Positions 10,983 through 20,744 are shown, counted from the first letter of the stretch. The stretch: 64,000 nt of DNA from Terriglobia bacterium (GCA_020072585.1 JAIQGL010000005.1:148065-212064); one strand, 5' to 3'. Numbers and translations are program-made. The notes: generated from the letters alone by a model not told the origin.

Positions 10983-11095
10983 TGCTCGCGTCTCGCATCG
11001 TCGATACTTTCCGTAAAGCAAACCGATGAGCTAGTGCAGCTACGAGAAATCCCAATCTCTTCGGCGCTTAAATTGGGCTTACAGGCTTACGAACC

Positions 11096-11134
11096 CCGAG
11101 CATTGTTCCACAACCATTCTTGTGGAACGCTCGG
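11096..11134. repeat. Inverted repeat at the broken 5' edge of the Rhs remnant
   Basis: Left arm CCGAGC-ATT-GTTCCACAA, six-base loop CCATTC, right arm TTGTGGAACGCTCGG. The arms are perfectly complementary over 15 bases except for a 3-base bulge (ATT) on the left. The right arm is Rhs coding sequence (encoding L-W-N-A-R); the left arm looks like an inverted copy of it. No U-tract follows, so it is not a usual terminator. Confidence 0.8.
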
Positions 11135-12156
11135 AATCAGGTGGCAGCCCTGAACGGTGCGAGCCTACAATACGACGGCTTAGGGCGGAGGACGAAGAAC
11201 CTTCAAACACATGGTTGCTCTTTGATGGGGCCAATGCTGTGCAGGAGCTATCTAACTCGACGCCGACCGCCAATCTGCTTAGTGGCGGCATCGACGAACT
11301 TTTTGTCCGTACCGATTCGACGGGCACCTTTACACCATTGGAAGATGCACTTGGCAGCACAATTGCTTTGGTCAACGCAAATGGCAATCTGGTGACGCAA
11401 TATTCGTATGATCCCTTCGGGAACACAACAGTATCGGGCGCAAGCAACTCAAACGCGTTCCAATATACGGGACGAGAAAACGAAGCCAACGGCCTCTATA
11501 ACTACAGAGCAAGATATTACAGTCCCCGGCTACATCGTTTTATCAGCCAAGATCCATTAGGGTTTGCAGGTAGCGGGTTAAATCCTTACGACTATTTGTT
11601 CGACAATCCGACAATTTTCAGAGATCCAACCGGCACTTCGCGCGAATGCCCCGTTCCTCGCTTATGCGCTGGATATTCCCCACCACCTTCTATGCCGACG
11701 CCCGATTATGTTACCGTTGGCTTGAGTTTGGGTTGGTGGAGCCCTAGCTGGACCTATGTTCCATCAAGCGATAACAGATATGGCACACTAGGCGCTGGCG
11801 GCGTGAGTGTAATGCCTCTCGGGATATATGCCAATACGGGATATATCAATCAGCCGGGTGTCGATCCCGATGGATTTGTGCAGGGTATGGGTGGTAGTGT
11901 TTGCGCTCACTTTGTCCTTGGAGTTTGCGAGACCGCAGCTCCCGCTGGTTCAGGCGTATGGCCACTGAACACGGCCACTGAGATAGGAATAGGTACACCG
12001 AATTTCGGCGGCTCTCTTGGTTACACGAATTTATGGGGCAGGCCGCGTTGCCCTCCTCAGGATCCCGGGCCAGGTACTCAGATTCCTTTAGGGGATGGCC
12101 TTACCTGGACTACTGAGACACCGTGGGATAATGGACCAGGAACAACGAATCCGTAA
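11120..12156 (+). pseudogene. Rhs-repeat core and C-terminal tip, truncated and frameshifted
   Basis: Only the 3' end of an Rhs gene is present. Residues WNARNQVAALNGASLQYDGLG, a YD/Rhs repeat, are read in the frame starting at 11120. From about 11205 the sequence continues in the +1 neighbour frame with LLFDGANAVQELSN, QYSYDPFGNTTVSG and the Rhs core signature YNYRARYYSPRLHRFISQDPLGF, then the junction FRDPTG. The roughly 170 residues after that junction are a Gly/Pro-rich variable tip that I do not recognise as a known toxin. The thousands of bases normally upstream are absent. Base composition is visibly more AT-rich than the operon to the left, which suggests acquired DNA. The next gene starts 5 bases downstream, as immunity genes do. 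Confidence 0.8.
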
Positions 12157-12161
12157 CAAAA

Positions 12162-12584
12162 ATGAATACTCGTGATCTAAAGCGCATGAAGAGAGGGGCG
12201 ATTGTCGTGCTCATCCTCGGGTCCATATTTGTATGTGACTATATTGTTAACGGGGCTCAAGCAGCAAAGCGACAACAAGCAATTGAGGCAGAATTGAGAT
12301 CAATTCCTTTAGCCCCTGATGCAAGGGAAACCGGATATTATTCCTTTCACAAGACACACAATGGAAGCGCATCACTCAGCGTGAGTGTTCGACTCAGCGC
12401 CGATGCTTTAAGGGCTTAAAAAGATCAGTGGGTTTTATTGAGAGAAGAAGAGAGGCTTTCGCGAACTAGATTATTGTTTTGCCGTAACGGCAGAACAGCC
12501 GTCATCGCATTTCCCTCGGAGAACTCCTCAAACACAATAGAGTATTCAATCTTAATAGGGTGGGGCGGAGTCTACGACTGTTAA
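12162..12584 (+). pseudogene. Small membrane-anchored partner of the Rhs tip, split by an in-frame stop
   Basis: The first 85 codons encode an N-terminal membrane helix (GAIVVLILGSIFVCDYIV) and a soluble domain, ending at a TAA at 12417-12419. The same frame then stays open for 54 more codons to a TAA at 12582, encoding KDQWVLLREEERLSR, LLFCRNGRTAVIAF and ILIGWGGVY. These match the expected tail of small anchored proteins found after Rhs tips as I remember them: a W-rich middle, a basic 'fC+.G' stretch and a final aromatic-WG. I therefore read it as one 140-codon gene with a nonsense mutation. An immunity role is inferred from position. A genuine 85-residue protein is the alternative. Confidence 0.6.
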
Positions 12585-12813
12585 TTGCAAAAGAATATCG
12601 CCTTCGCGCCCTATAGGGTTCAAGGGTTGCTACCTTCGTAACCATAAAGTTTCAATCATAATGATTCATAATGGATTCAGCGACTTGAGTCGGTTTTCTC
12701 TGAATCTGCCAATGGCTGATGCGCTTATTGCCCGCATCTGAACGGCACGATAGAAGGTCAGCTCTTTAATCGCTTAACCGACTCCCCAGGGTCACCCTAA
12801 AGGCCAGCACGTT

Positions 12814-15186
12814 ATGACGCAAGCCGTTCTTGAACCAGCAGCTTCTGAACCGATAGTTGCAACAGCAGCAGTTCCCACCAAGCCACGTTTGCGGCTCCAC
12901 TTTGGAATCACCATCTTTACCGGCGCCTTCCTGCTTTTCCAGGTTCAGCCGATACTGGGCAAATATATTTTGCCGTGGTTCGGCGGTATGTCAGCCGTCT
13001 GGACCACATGCATGTTGTTTTTCCAGGTGCTTCTGCTTGGTGGATACCTGTATTCGCATCTCCTGTCGACCAAGTTGAAGCCGAGGATGCAGGCAACCGT
13101 GCATCTCACAATTCTAGGCGCTACTCTGGTTTTGTTGATCGTGGGCGCCATACTCTGGAAAGCGCCAATTCTGCCTGGGACAAACTGGCGGCCATCTTCT
13201 CCTGAAAATCCGATCCCCAACGTGCTCGCGGTACTCGCGGTTGCTGTTGGTCTTTTGTATCTGGTGTTAAGTTCCACCGGACCGCTGATGCAAAAATGGT
13301 TTTCGCAGGCTCACTCCGGTGAATCGCCTTATCGTCTTTATGCGCTATCAAACATTGGTTCTTTGCTTGGCTTGATCACCTACCCAATCTTTTTTGAACC
13401 GCTCTTCGGACTTCGTACACAAGCATGGATCTTTAGCATCGGCTATCTGGTCTTTTTGGCCGGAGCGATGTTTTGCGCGCTTCGCCTTCGAAATAGTTCC
13501 AGTTCAGCGGCTTCCACGGAATCCCCGGAAGCCTTGTCGACCGAATCGGCCGCGTCAGCGCCTCCTTCTTCCTGGAAACTATCTCTGTGGTTTCTGTTGG
13601 CGGCGTTCGCATCAGTCATGCTCCTAGCCACAACCAATCTCATTACCCAGGAAGTAGCGGTCATTCCTTTTCTCTGGGTGCTGCCACTCTGCCTGTACCT
13701 GGTGAGTCTCATCATCTGTTTTGACAGTCCCAGGTGGTATCGGCGGGGAGTTTTTCAGACGCTGCTTGCCATCGGACTGCCTTTTGCGGTGCTTGGCTTC
13801 TTCAAAACTACGCCCGGTAAGCCAATTCCCTTTCTCATTGCAGTCTTCAATATTGTTCTGTTTGCTTGTTGCATGGTGTGCCATGGAGAGCTGGTGCGGC
13901 TGAAGCCCAGCCCGTCTCATCTGACCCGCTTTTATCTGATGGTTTCCGCCGGCGGCGCGGCAGGTGGAGTGTTTGTGGCTTTGATCGCTCCGCAGATATT
14001 CAACGGCTATTGGGAGTATCAGATCGGCCTGGTCGGTTGTGTCTTGCTGGCGATGGTTGTGCTCGCACGGGACAAAGCGTCCTGGTGGTATTGGCCTCGT
14101 CCGGCGCTTGGTGCCTTTGTCCTGCTGGGACTGGCGTTAACCCCGCATATCTACGCTCGTTACATGGGATTCATCAAACCGCCACAGCAGTTGATTGATC
14201 TTCGTTATTACTGGCTCTTGGGAATCTTTGCGATAGCGGTCGGAGTTGTCTTTCTTCGGACACGCGGCCAGGCCACGGTATTCAAAAAGATCAATCTGGC
14301 GCAGATTGCCAGTGTCGCCGTCTTGTTGGCACTCGCGGCAGGGCTCATGAACCGGATTATGGAGACACGTGACGGCCAGCTTCACCGTGACCGTAACTTC
14401 TACGGTTCCATGACGGTCTATCAGGTTCCGGCTCCCGGCCCCGGCAGATTGCTGGTGAATGGCAAGACGGTACACGGTTACCAGCTCACTGTAGATCCAA
14501 AAAGACCCACGTTGTTTTTTGGACCTAACAGCGGATTAGGACTGTTCATGCGCTCACGTCCTACATGCTTTGGCCCCTGTCAGATGCGATATGGATTGAT
14601 CGGGATGGGTGCGGGCATGATTGCTGCTTACGGTCGCCCTGGTGAAGTGATGCGGTACTACGAGATCAATCCAAGGGTCATTGACTATTCCGTCGGCAAA
14701 GATCCTTACTTCACCTTCGTACGGGATTCGGCGGCAAAGGTCGAGGCGCGTATAGGGGATGGACGGCTGTCACTAGAGCGCGAACTGCAGGAAAACGAAC
14801 CCGGGCAATTTGATGTGCTGCTGGTCGACGCCTTTAATGGCGCTTCAATTCCTGTTCACCTTTTGACCCAGGAGGCATTCCAGGTCTATCTGGCACATCT
14901 CCGATCACCGCAGTCTGTTCTCATGTTTCATATTTCAAACCGCGTGCTGGATTTGCGCCGTGTTCTGGTGGCCCTGGCTGAAAAAAACCACCTTTCATAT
15001 GTGCGTCTGCACAAGGAACCTGCCGCGAATCTTGAGGAATATAGCGATTGGGTTTTCATGTCGCGGGATCCTGAGGCCCTCAAACTCCCTGCATTCGCTG
15101 GTCGAATTGCGCCCATGCCGCCACCCGATCAGGGAATTCTCTGGACTGACGATTACAGTAATCTGGTACAGATCCTGAAACATTAG
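12814..15186 (+). CDS. Fused membrane protein / spermidine-synthase-like protein
   Basis: 790 residues. Residues about 30-520 form many hydrophobic helices (for example ITIFTGAFLLFQVQPILGKY). Residues about 590-790 resemble the Rossmann domain of spermidine synthases, with YGLIGMGAGMIAAYGRPGEV, RYYEINPRVIDY, IGDGRLSLE and FDVLLVDAFNGASIPVHLLT. Family members fuse a transporter-like membrane domain to an aminopropyltransferase-like domain; substrate and direction are not established. The ATG at 12814 lacks a strong ribosome site. A damaged second copy of the last 100 codons lies at 20255-20555. Confidence 0.85.
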   Translation: MTQAVLEPAASEPIVATAAVPTKPRLRLHFGITIFTGAFLLFQVQPILGKYILPWFGGMSAVWTTCMLFFQVLLLGGYLYSHLLSTKLKPRMQATVHLTILGATLVLLIVGAILWKAPILPGTNWRPSSPENPIPNVLAVLAVAVGLLYLVLSSTGPLMQKWFSQAHSGESPYRLYALSNIGSLLGLITYPIFFEPLFGLRTQAWIFSIGYLVFLAGAMFCALRLRNSSSSAASTESPEALSTESAASAPPSSWKLSLWFLLAAFASVMLLATTNLITQEVAVIPFLWVLPLCLYLVSLIICFDSPRWYRRGVFQTLLAIGLPFAVLGFFKTTPGKPIPFLIAVFNIVLFACCMVCHGELVRLKPSPSHLTRFYLMVSAGGAAGGVFVALIAPQIFNGYWEYQIGLVGCVLLAMVVLARDKASWWYWPRPALGAFVLLGLALTPHIYARYMGFIKPPQQLIDLRYYWLLGIFAIAVGVVFLRTRGQATVFKKINLAQIASVAVLLALAAGLMNRIMETRDGQLHRDRNFYGSMTVYQVPAPGPGRLLVNGKTVHGYQLTVDPKRPTLFFGPNSGLGLFMRSRPTCFGPCQMRYGLIGMGAGMIAAYGRPGEVMRYYEINPRVIDYSVGKDPYFTFVRDSAAKVEARIGDGRLSLERELQENEPGQFDVLLVDAFNGASIPVHLLTQEAFQVYLAHLRSPQSVLMFHISNRVLDLRRVLVALAEKNHLSYVRLHKEPAANLEEYSDWVFMSRDPEALKLPAFAGRIAPMPPPDQGILWTDDYSNLVQILKH

Positions 15187-15532
15187 ATTCAATTACCAGG
15201 AAAAATCAAAAATTCGGTGTGTGTATCCATTTGCTGCGAGAAGGTCTCGTGGGTTCCGCGAGAGATGGCTCACGCCTTGGCGTGAGGTCGTTCAACTCTC
15301 ACATAGGCAACCAGCAACACCAGGCAGAACCGCAGCGATTCATCGTCGTCCTGACGTCTGAATGACGCATCAGCTTTATTGCACGCCAAGCGGACACAAT
15401 CAAAGTCGTGTCCACTTAGTGAACATGGAGGTGGTCTGCGACTATGTCCAGACGGCCAAGACCCGACGCTTACGGAGTTATCGCATTGTAGGCTCGAATC
15501 AAAATGCCCAGTACGATTAGTTCGAAGGAGAG
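15187..15532. other. Intergenic stretch without a recognisable gene
   Basis: I see no supported gene, RNA or repeat here apart from the first ~18 bases after the stop (TTCAATTACCAG core), which recur after the remnant copy at 20556. Confidence 0.6.
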
Positions 15533-16063
15533 CTACTGCGTAAGGCCGATGCGACGCAACAATTCATTGAAGCGCGGATCGGAATGCAGAGGATCAAACC
15601 GTGGCTCGACTTTGACGTTACTCAGAGTGAACGAGTGCTCCTCATACGCCTTATCCAGCCACGCAAAGGTCTTGTCCTTGTCGCCCAGGCCTGCATAGAT
15701 CAGGGCCATATCGGTCGCTGGAACATAGTTGTGTTCAGATAACTTCTGCAACGCAGCGAGTATCGTACGTGCTTCGGCCTTCCTGCCGGACACGGCATAA
15801 ACGTGACCGAGGCCAGCCATGGCCAGCGCCTTGGGAGGGCCTTGCGTAAACACGGTGATGGCTGCCTCAAACATGCCCTTTTGCTCATAAGCCGCCGCGA
15901 GGAATGCGTAGGGTGGAGGGAAGTTCGCGTCCAATTCCAGGGTCTTCTGGAATTGATCAATCGCCTGGTCGTAGTCTCGGGAAAAATAAAAGGCCAATCC
16001 CCGCTCAAAGTTGATAACGAGTGAAAGTGGCTCCAACTCCAACGCTCGTTTCTTTTCTGACAC
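15533..16063 (-). pseudogene. C-terminal fragment of a TPR protein
   Basis: 176 codons encode TPR-type helices (NFERGLAFYFSRDYDQAIDQF, LAAAYEQKGMFEAAITVF, GLGHVYAVSGRKAEARTI). The tail DPLHSDPRFNELLRRIGL is typical of long acidobacterial kinase- or regulator-TPR proteins, which are usually several hundred residues longer. Just upstream of the first usable codon, in frame, is a TGA, and the sequence there changes abruptly to a plus-strand cupredoxin gene. The N-terminal part is therefore missing and the fragment is probably not functional. Confidence 0.75.
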
Positions 16064-16069
16064 GGCGGC

Positions 16070-16811
16070 TTTTCAAGTAGGTTGTCCTGGGTTTGCGGCT
16101 GGCGGTTTCGGCAGCTTTAATGGCACCACTTGCATCAGCACTCCCGCTCTGGCCAAGGGGCAAAGCTTTACCATCACTTTTCCCACTGCCGGCAACTTCA
16201 AACTCGTCTGTCTGGTTCATGCAAACATGACTGGCGTAGTGCATGTTCTCGATCTCGTAGAGCCTCTTCCGCATCAGCAGGAACTTTTATGATGATCAGG
16301 CGGCCGAGCAGCGCAAAGCGCTTCTCTCCGATGACGGTCACGATGGCGGACGCCACCACGATTCAGATCACGAACACTCGGACATGAATACCGTCATGGC
16401 CGGCGTTGGTGAAGTTACGGCCAACGGCGGAGGCTTTCAGACTCTGATCGTGGCGCGTTTTATGGAACCAACAAAAGTGATCCATGCGGGTGAAAGCGTT
16501 GAATGGACTAATTTTGACCCGTTAGCAAGGCACACTATCACTTTCGGTGTCCCGCCTTTGAACCCTGTTCCGTCCGTCAACGTGACCAAGGACACAGACG
16601 GAGCTTTGCACGGCATAGTCAATTTGAATGCTGACAACGTCCACTCCGGGGTGATTGGCGCGGCGCCGCAAGATCAAGTTTCTCTTCCTGCGCCACCTCC
16701 AGGTGTTACGCGATTCCGAGTGACATTTCCCAACCCCCAGGAGAGTTTCCTTATATCTGCGTGATTCATGGCAATCTGGGCATGAAGGGTAAGGTAATTG
16801 TCATCCCATAG
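16070..16811 (+). pseudogene. Plastocyanin/cupredoxin-like copper protein, truncated with two frameshifts
   Basis: Three frames must be joined. Segment one encodes GGFGSFNGTTC, KGQSFTITFPTAGNFKLVCLVH and ANMTGVVHVLD, the copper-ligand end of a cupredoxin. Near 16285 the frame shifts into YDDQAAEQRKALLSDDG, a His/Asp-rich linker (HHDSDHEH), and a second cupredoxin domain with RFMEPTKVIHAGESVEWTN and ARHTITFG. Near 16735 it shifts again into GEFPYICVIHGNLGMKGKVIVIP, the second copper loop. The 5' end is lost at the junction with the TPR fragment near 16065. The intact ancestor would be a secreted two-domain copper protein; this copy should not make one. Confidence 0.8.
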
Positions 16812-17029
16812 AGTGTGACGGCCAGTGTTTGAGAAATGACCGGGTTGATCTGACTGTTAAAGCCCGCACCAATCAACACAAAAAAGATGGGTGCGGGCTT
16901 CATTGCACTCGTGGAGCAGAGGTTGGAGAGCACGGATCCACCAACACATCTTTCCCGGTTGATGCGACAATGGCTCATCTACTTTACACGTCTGTCGCAA
17001 AGCAGCCAGGCTCAAAGCGAGGACACGCC

Positions 17030-18013
17030 ATGAGTATGGGTCGGCAGAAAAACAGAGCGATGGGACTAACAGTCTTGTTTCTCTTCGTCGGGTGCAGTTT
17101 CGCATTGGCACAACTCAACGAAACGTCCAAGACGCAGATCGTTCTGCTTGGCACGGGAACTCCCGCGCCGGACCCAGAGCGCTCCGGGCCGTCTACAGCC
17201 ATCGTTGTCAACGGTACTGCGTATCTCATTGACTTTGGCGCCGGGGTTGTCAGGCAGGCTGCGGCCGCCCGCAAGAAAGGCGTGCAAGGGCTGGAACCAG
17301 CAAACCTCAGGATCGGCTTTATCACTCATCTCCACTCCGATCACACGCTCGGCTTCCCCGACCTGATCCTCACGCCGTGGGTTGTGGGAAGGAAGGAGCC
17401 GCTTGAGGTTTACGGTCCTCCGGGAACTAGCGACATGGCAGAGCATATCCTCAAGGCGTACGGGGCTGATATTGATATCAGGACTGGTGTAAAGATCACG
17501 ACTGGAGCTAGCCAACATTCCAACATTTCAGGATATAAAGTGAACGTGCATGAGATTCAACCAGGCGTTGTTTACAAGGACGAAAACGTAACGGTAACGG
17601 CCTTTGCCGTGCATCACGGCAAGTGGGCCCATGCCTACGGTTATAAGTTCGAGACGCAAGACCGCATCATCGTGATCTCAGGTGATACCAGTCCGGACGC
17701 CGCAATCGGGGATAACTGCCACGGATGCGATGTGCAGATTCATGAAGTTTATACGCAAGCCTCGTTCGACAAGGTCTCTCCGGAATGGAAGCAATACAGG
17801 CTGGCGTATCACACATCCTCCAAAGAGCTGGCTGAGGTTGCCACCAAAGCGAAGCCCGGGTTGTTGATCCTTTATCATCGGGCGAATCCCGGCTGCGATC
17901 AAGCGCGCACGGAAGAATGCCGCGAGGCAGGCAGTGAAGAGCAACTGTTGAAAGAGATTCGTCAGGCCTACAAAGGCAAAGTGGCCGCAGGGCACGATCT
18001 CGAAATCTACTGA
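17030..18013 (+). CDS. Secreted metallo-beta-lactamase-fold hydrolase (RNase Z/arylsulfatase-like)
   Basis: 327 residues from the ATG at 17030, which has GAGGA seven bases upstream; the frame is open further upstream but without family sequence. A signal peptide (LTVLFLFVGCSFALAQ) is followed by the fold: LLGTGTPAPDPERSGPS, the metal motif HLHSDH at residues 100-105, a further His in AVHHGKW, the Asp in ISGDTSP, and a late His in AYHTSS. These match the two-metal site of the RNase Z-like branch, but a periplasmic location argues against tRNA processing, so the substrate is unknown. It stands alone between damaged genes. Confidence 0.85.
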   Translation: MSMGRQKNRAMGLTVLFLFVGCSFALAQLNETSKTQIVLLGTGTPAPDPERSGPSTAIVVNGTAYLIDFGAGVVRQAAAARKKGVQGLEPANLRIGFITHLHSDHTLGFPDLILTPWVVGRKEPLEVYGPPGTSDMAEHILKAYGADIDIRTGVKITTGASQHSNISGYKVNVHEIQPGVVYKDENVTVTAFAVHHGKWAHAYGYKFETQDRIIVISGDTSPDAAIGDNCHGCDVQIHEVYTQASFDKVSPEWKQYRLAYHTSSKELAEVATKAKPGLLILYHRANPGCDQARTEECREAGSEEQLLKEIRQAYKGKVAAGHDLEIY

Positions 18014-18373
18014 TCCCAGCTGTTGGCGTAGTCGCAAGCCTCGCGAGCGAAATTGATCTCCACAGCACCACCGCCCAATAAGTCGGTTAACTGCGATGGT
18101 AGTCATTCCCGGCGCTTTCGAGATTGCTCCCAAATGACGCGCTATTTGGAAGTCTTCCGGCCAGAAGTCCGGTTGGGAGAAGTGTGGTGCTGCCTGAACG
18201 TGCCCACGCGCATAATTTCCGCGAAAGCCCGTTTCTGGCCAGCTTCCGTGTTGCCGCCACACGGGAACTCTTCACTACACGCTGCGGCGTTACTGAGGAC
18301 CTTATCCCTTTCGTTCCTTCATGTTAAAGTGCCACATAACCATATATCTCTAAAGCAGAAAAGTGGAGCGACG
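18014..18373. other. Intergenic stretch without a recognisable gene
   Basis: The frame of the next gene is open through much of this stretch, but it has no family-like residues or ribosome site before 18374. I see nothing else supported. Confidence 0.5.
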
Positions 18374-18775
18374 ATGAGAACGGAATTGCTGCGATTCAAC
18401 GGCACTGTCGAGCGGGATCCCGCTATCGATGCGTGGATGAACGAGCATGCAGGTGAATTGGGAGCCATCGCGCATCAGTGGTTTGAGGTAATGCGTAAAT
18501 GCGGGGACGAAGTCAGGGAGCTCTTGCATGACGGCTGTCCGGTTGCATGTCTGGGAGATGCGCCCTTCGGCTACGTTAATGTATTCACTTCGCACGTAAA
18601 CGTGGGGTTCTTTCACGGCGCAGCACTGCCGGATCCGGGCCGCTTGTTGCAAGGCACCGGCAAGTTCATGCGCCATGTGAAGGTGAGACCGGGAACGGCC
18701 ACAAACGCCGCAGCCCTAAGCAGGCTCATCGAGACAGCGTACTCGGATATAAAGGCGCGCGTCGAAAACGGCTAG
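18374..18775 (+). CDS. DUF1801-family protein
   Basis: 133 residues. The start at 18374 follows GGAGCGACG, and the longer open frame upstream is not conserved-looking. The sequence has the compact fold typical of DUF1801/YdhG-like proteins, with VACLGDAPFGYVNVFTSHVN, the GFFHGAALPDPGRLLQGTGK turn and a final helix with the HVKVR pattern. The family is widespread in soil bacteria, and its biochemical role is unclear. It has no obvious operon partner. Confidence 0.75.
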   Translation: MRTELLRFNGTVERDPAIDAWMNEHAGELGAIAHQWFEVMRKCGDEVRELLHDGCPVACLGDAPFGYVNVFTSHVNVGFFHGAALPDPGRLLQGTGKFMRHVKVRPGTATNAAALSRLIETAYSDIKARVENG

Positions 18776-19304
18776 CTCTGAGAAACGCCTTGAGAAGTCA
18801 GCGCGGATGTGAACCGCCAGATTAGTAACGACCTGCGCCAGTGTTTAATGATTTCGGCCGTGGGGCTTGGAGTGAAAGGTGGTTTCTATGTTGCATGTGC
18901 GCACTGATTCAACATGTAATTTATTGTAACTCTTGTGGCAAACAGGTCGCCCGAAGAGATCATTTGGCCCTCGGTTGTGAGCGTAAGAAGAGTCTTGAGC
19001 ATCGGAGGAACCGATACTTGGATGTGATGAGTTCGTCGACTTTAGTTGAGTTTTTGCAATTGCCTAAAATGGAGTAGCTGCGATGGTGCCGCGCGAGATG
19101 CAGGTGGCATTGCGGTATTCTTTCTAGCCGCTAAGATCTGAGTTAGTTCCTATCCGCTGGGGAACGAGAGTTCTCCGGCGGTTTTTACTTTGTGAGTCAG
19201 TCAAGCCACTAAACACATAAACTCTCAAATGCCAAAATGGAACTCACTGAGTACTACTAAACTACGTTAAAATCCAATGCCAGCCTACTAAGGAGGGCAC
19301 AAGG
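18776..19304. other. AT-richer intergenic stretch
   Basis: An open frame of 78 codons at 18841-19077 has a CNSCG motif but no ribosome site and no convincing protein character. I see no RNA gene or repeat. A GGAGGG ribosome site near 19293 belongs to the next gene. Confidence 0.5.
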
Positions 19305-20240
19305 ATGAATGCAAGAGTAAGCAAATCATTCAAGTGGTTAGTTGTTTACACCTCTAGACTGCTGCTTTTCTGCGGCATGGCATGCACTTGTTTCGCACAA
19401 AACTTCCCCTATGTAGATCATCCGGGCTCTGGATCGAGTGGTGGATGGAGCGCGGTTGGAAATGTTACATTCTCAAGTCTCCAGTATGGGGTCGGAGATG
19501 CCACTGGCGTAACCTATCAATGTACTCCAGAGCCAACTATTCCTGGACTGGGAACACAACCGGCAGGGACAGCAGTATTGCAGGTCCAATCGGATGGATC
19601 TGCAAGCTCGATCACTAAAGTGCTGCCTGCTTCAGCGACGCCGCAAAACACTTCGTACGAAATAGACGTGGCTGTTACTGGCTTTCAGTCTTGCGATCCC
19701 AGGGGCTGTGGCCCAAACGGGCCAGCTTATCCAATAGTGCAAGTCTCTGTCGATGGGGTCCCGCAAATCATAACCCACTACCCTGCTTATCGGTCGTTTG
19801 CGGCACAGAGATTCAAGCTAAAACAGATAGCAGTTACCGTCACCTCGCTCGTGACTCCCGCGATGTACCATGTGGTCATCAACCCCATCCTCGGAGCATC
19901 CTCGCACACGATTACCATCTCAGCTGTGACATCACTTACTGGAGAAGGTGGGGGAATCCTGTATGTGGGACAAGTTATAGTTTATCCGAGAGCGACTGGA
20001 ACCACCATACAGGGAGTGTGTGCATATACACAAGATGGCATAACCTACACGAACGTGGCTGTCTCAGGCCAAGATATCGAGGGCCTCGCTTCAGCCTGCA
20101 ACCTTGTCACCCCGCAAACTGGTTGCAATGGCCCGCGCATAAATCTGAAGCCGGATGTTGTTTACCCGAATGCAGCGGGACAGTTCATCGGTTGCGGCTT
20201 GTCAGGAACTGTGCAGTGCGAACTGCTTGATCTAATCTGA
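19305..20240 (+). CDS. Secreted protein of unknown function
   Basis: 311 residues with a strong ribosome site (AAGGAGGG, about 6 bases before the ATG). The N-terminus is a signal peptide ending near TCFAQ. The mature part is rich in Ser, Thr, Gly and Val, with eight or more Cys residues (QSCDPRGCGPNG, SGTVQCELL), and looks like an all-beta secreted protein held by disulphides. I recognise no family. Fifteen bases after its stop begins a remnant of the spermidine-synthase-like gene, so its 3' end may sit at a rearrangement point and the protein could be truncated. Confidence 0.65.
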   Translation: MNARVSKSFKWLVVYTSRLLLFCGMACTCFAQNFPYVDHPGSGSSGGWSAVGNVTFSSLQYGVGDATGVTYQCTPEPTIPGLGTQPAGTAVLQVQSDGSASSITKVLPASATPQNTSYEIDVAVTGFQSCDPRGCGPNGPAYPIVQVSVDGVPQIITHYPAYRSFAAQRFKLKQIAVTVTSLVTPAMYHVVINPILGASSHTITISAVTSLTGEGGGILYVGQVIVYPRATGTTIQGVCAYTQDGITYTNVAVSGQDIEGLASACNLVTPQTGCNGPRINLKPDVVYPNAAGQFIGCGLSGTVQCELLDLI

Positions 20241-20254
20241 GGGCTGAGCGGGCA

Positions 20255-20555
20255 GTGTACCACTACCTCCGTTCCATTGATTCGGTACTGGTCTTTCATA
20301 TTTCCAACCGCGTGTTGGATCTTAGGCGCGTGCTGGTGGCGCTGGCCACTCAGAATCACCTTTCCTATGTCCGCCTGCATAAAGAGCTGAGCGGGGACGT
20401 TTGAAGAATACAGTGACTGGGTACTGATGTCACGGAACCCCGATTCGCTAAAACTGCCGGCGTTCGGAGACCACATTGCGACGATGCCGCCACCAGAGCA
20501 GGCGATTCTCTGGACTGACGACTACAGCAACCTGTTACAGATCCTGAAATATTAG
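20255..20555 (+). pseudogene. Remnant copy of the 3' end of the fused spermidine-synthase-like gene
   Basis: The sequence encodes YLRSIDSVLVFHISNRVLDL, LVALATQNHLSYVRLHKE, then after a one-base frameshift near 20400 EEYSDWVLMSRNPDSLKLPA and ILWTDDYSNLLQILKY. The intact gene at 12814-15186 ends FHISNRVLDLRRVLVALAEK ... ILWTDDYSNLVQILKH. The bases right after both stops are also alike (TTCAATTACCAG). It has no start and cannot make a working enzyme. Confidence 0.9.
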
Positions 20556-20744
20556 CTTCAATTACCAGAAACGCCTGCTATGACATAGCTCTGGACAGGC
20601 GTATCGTGGTTGGGTGAATGAGATGCTCACCCCTCCAGTGGAGTGCCTTGACAGATACCCCAAAGCATTCAACATGATTGAGACCACCCGTGAAGCCATC
20701 AAAGTTTTCTACAAAGTCGCGCCGTTCTAAATCAGAGGCATGCT

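Noticed and set aside
18841..19077. 78-codon plus-strand frame with a CNSCG motif
   Set aside because: No ribosome site, no second metal-binding pair, unusual composition; insufficient support for a gene.
20623..20730. 35-codon frame ending KVFYKVAPF just before the debranching enzyme
   Set aside because: Could be a remnant or a small protein, but there is no clear ribosome site and no family I recognise.
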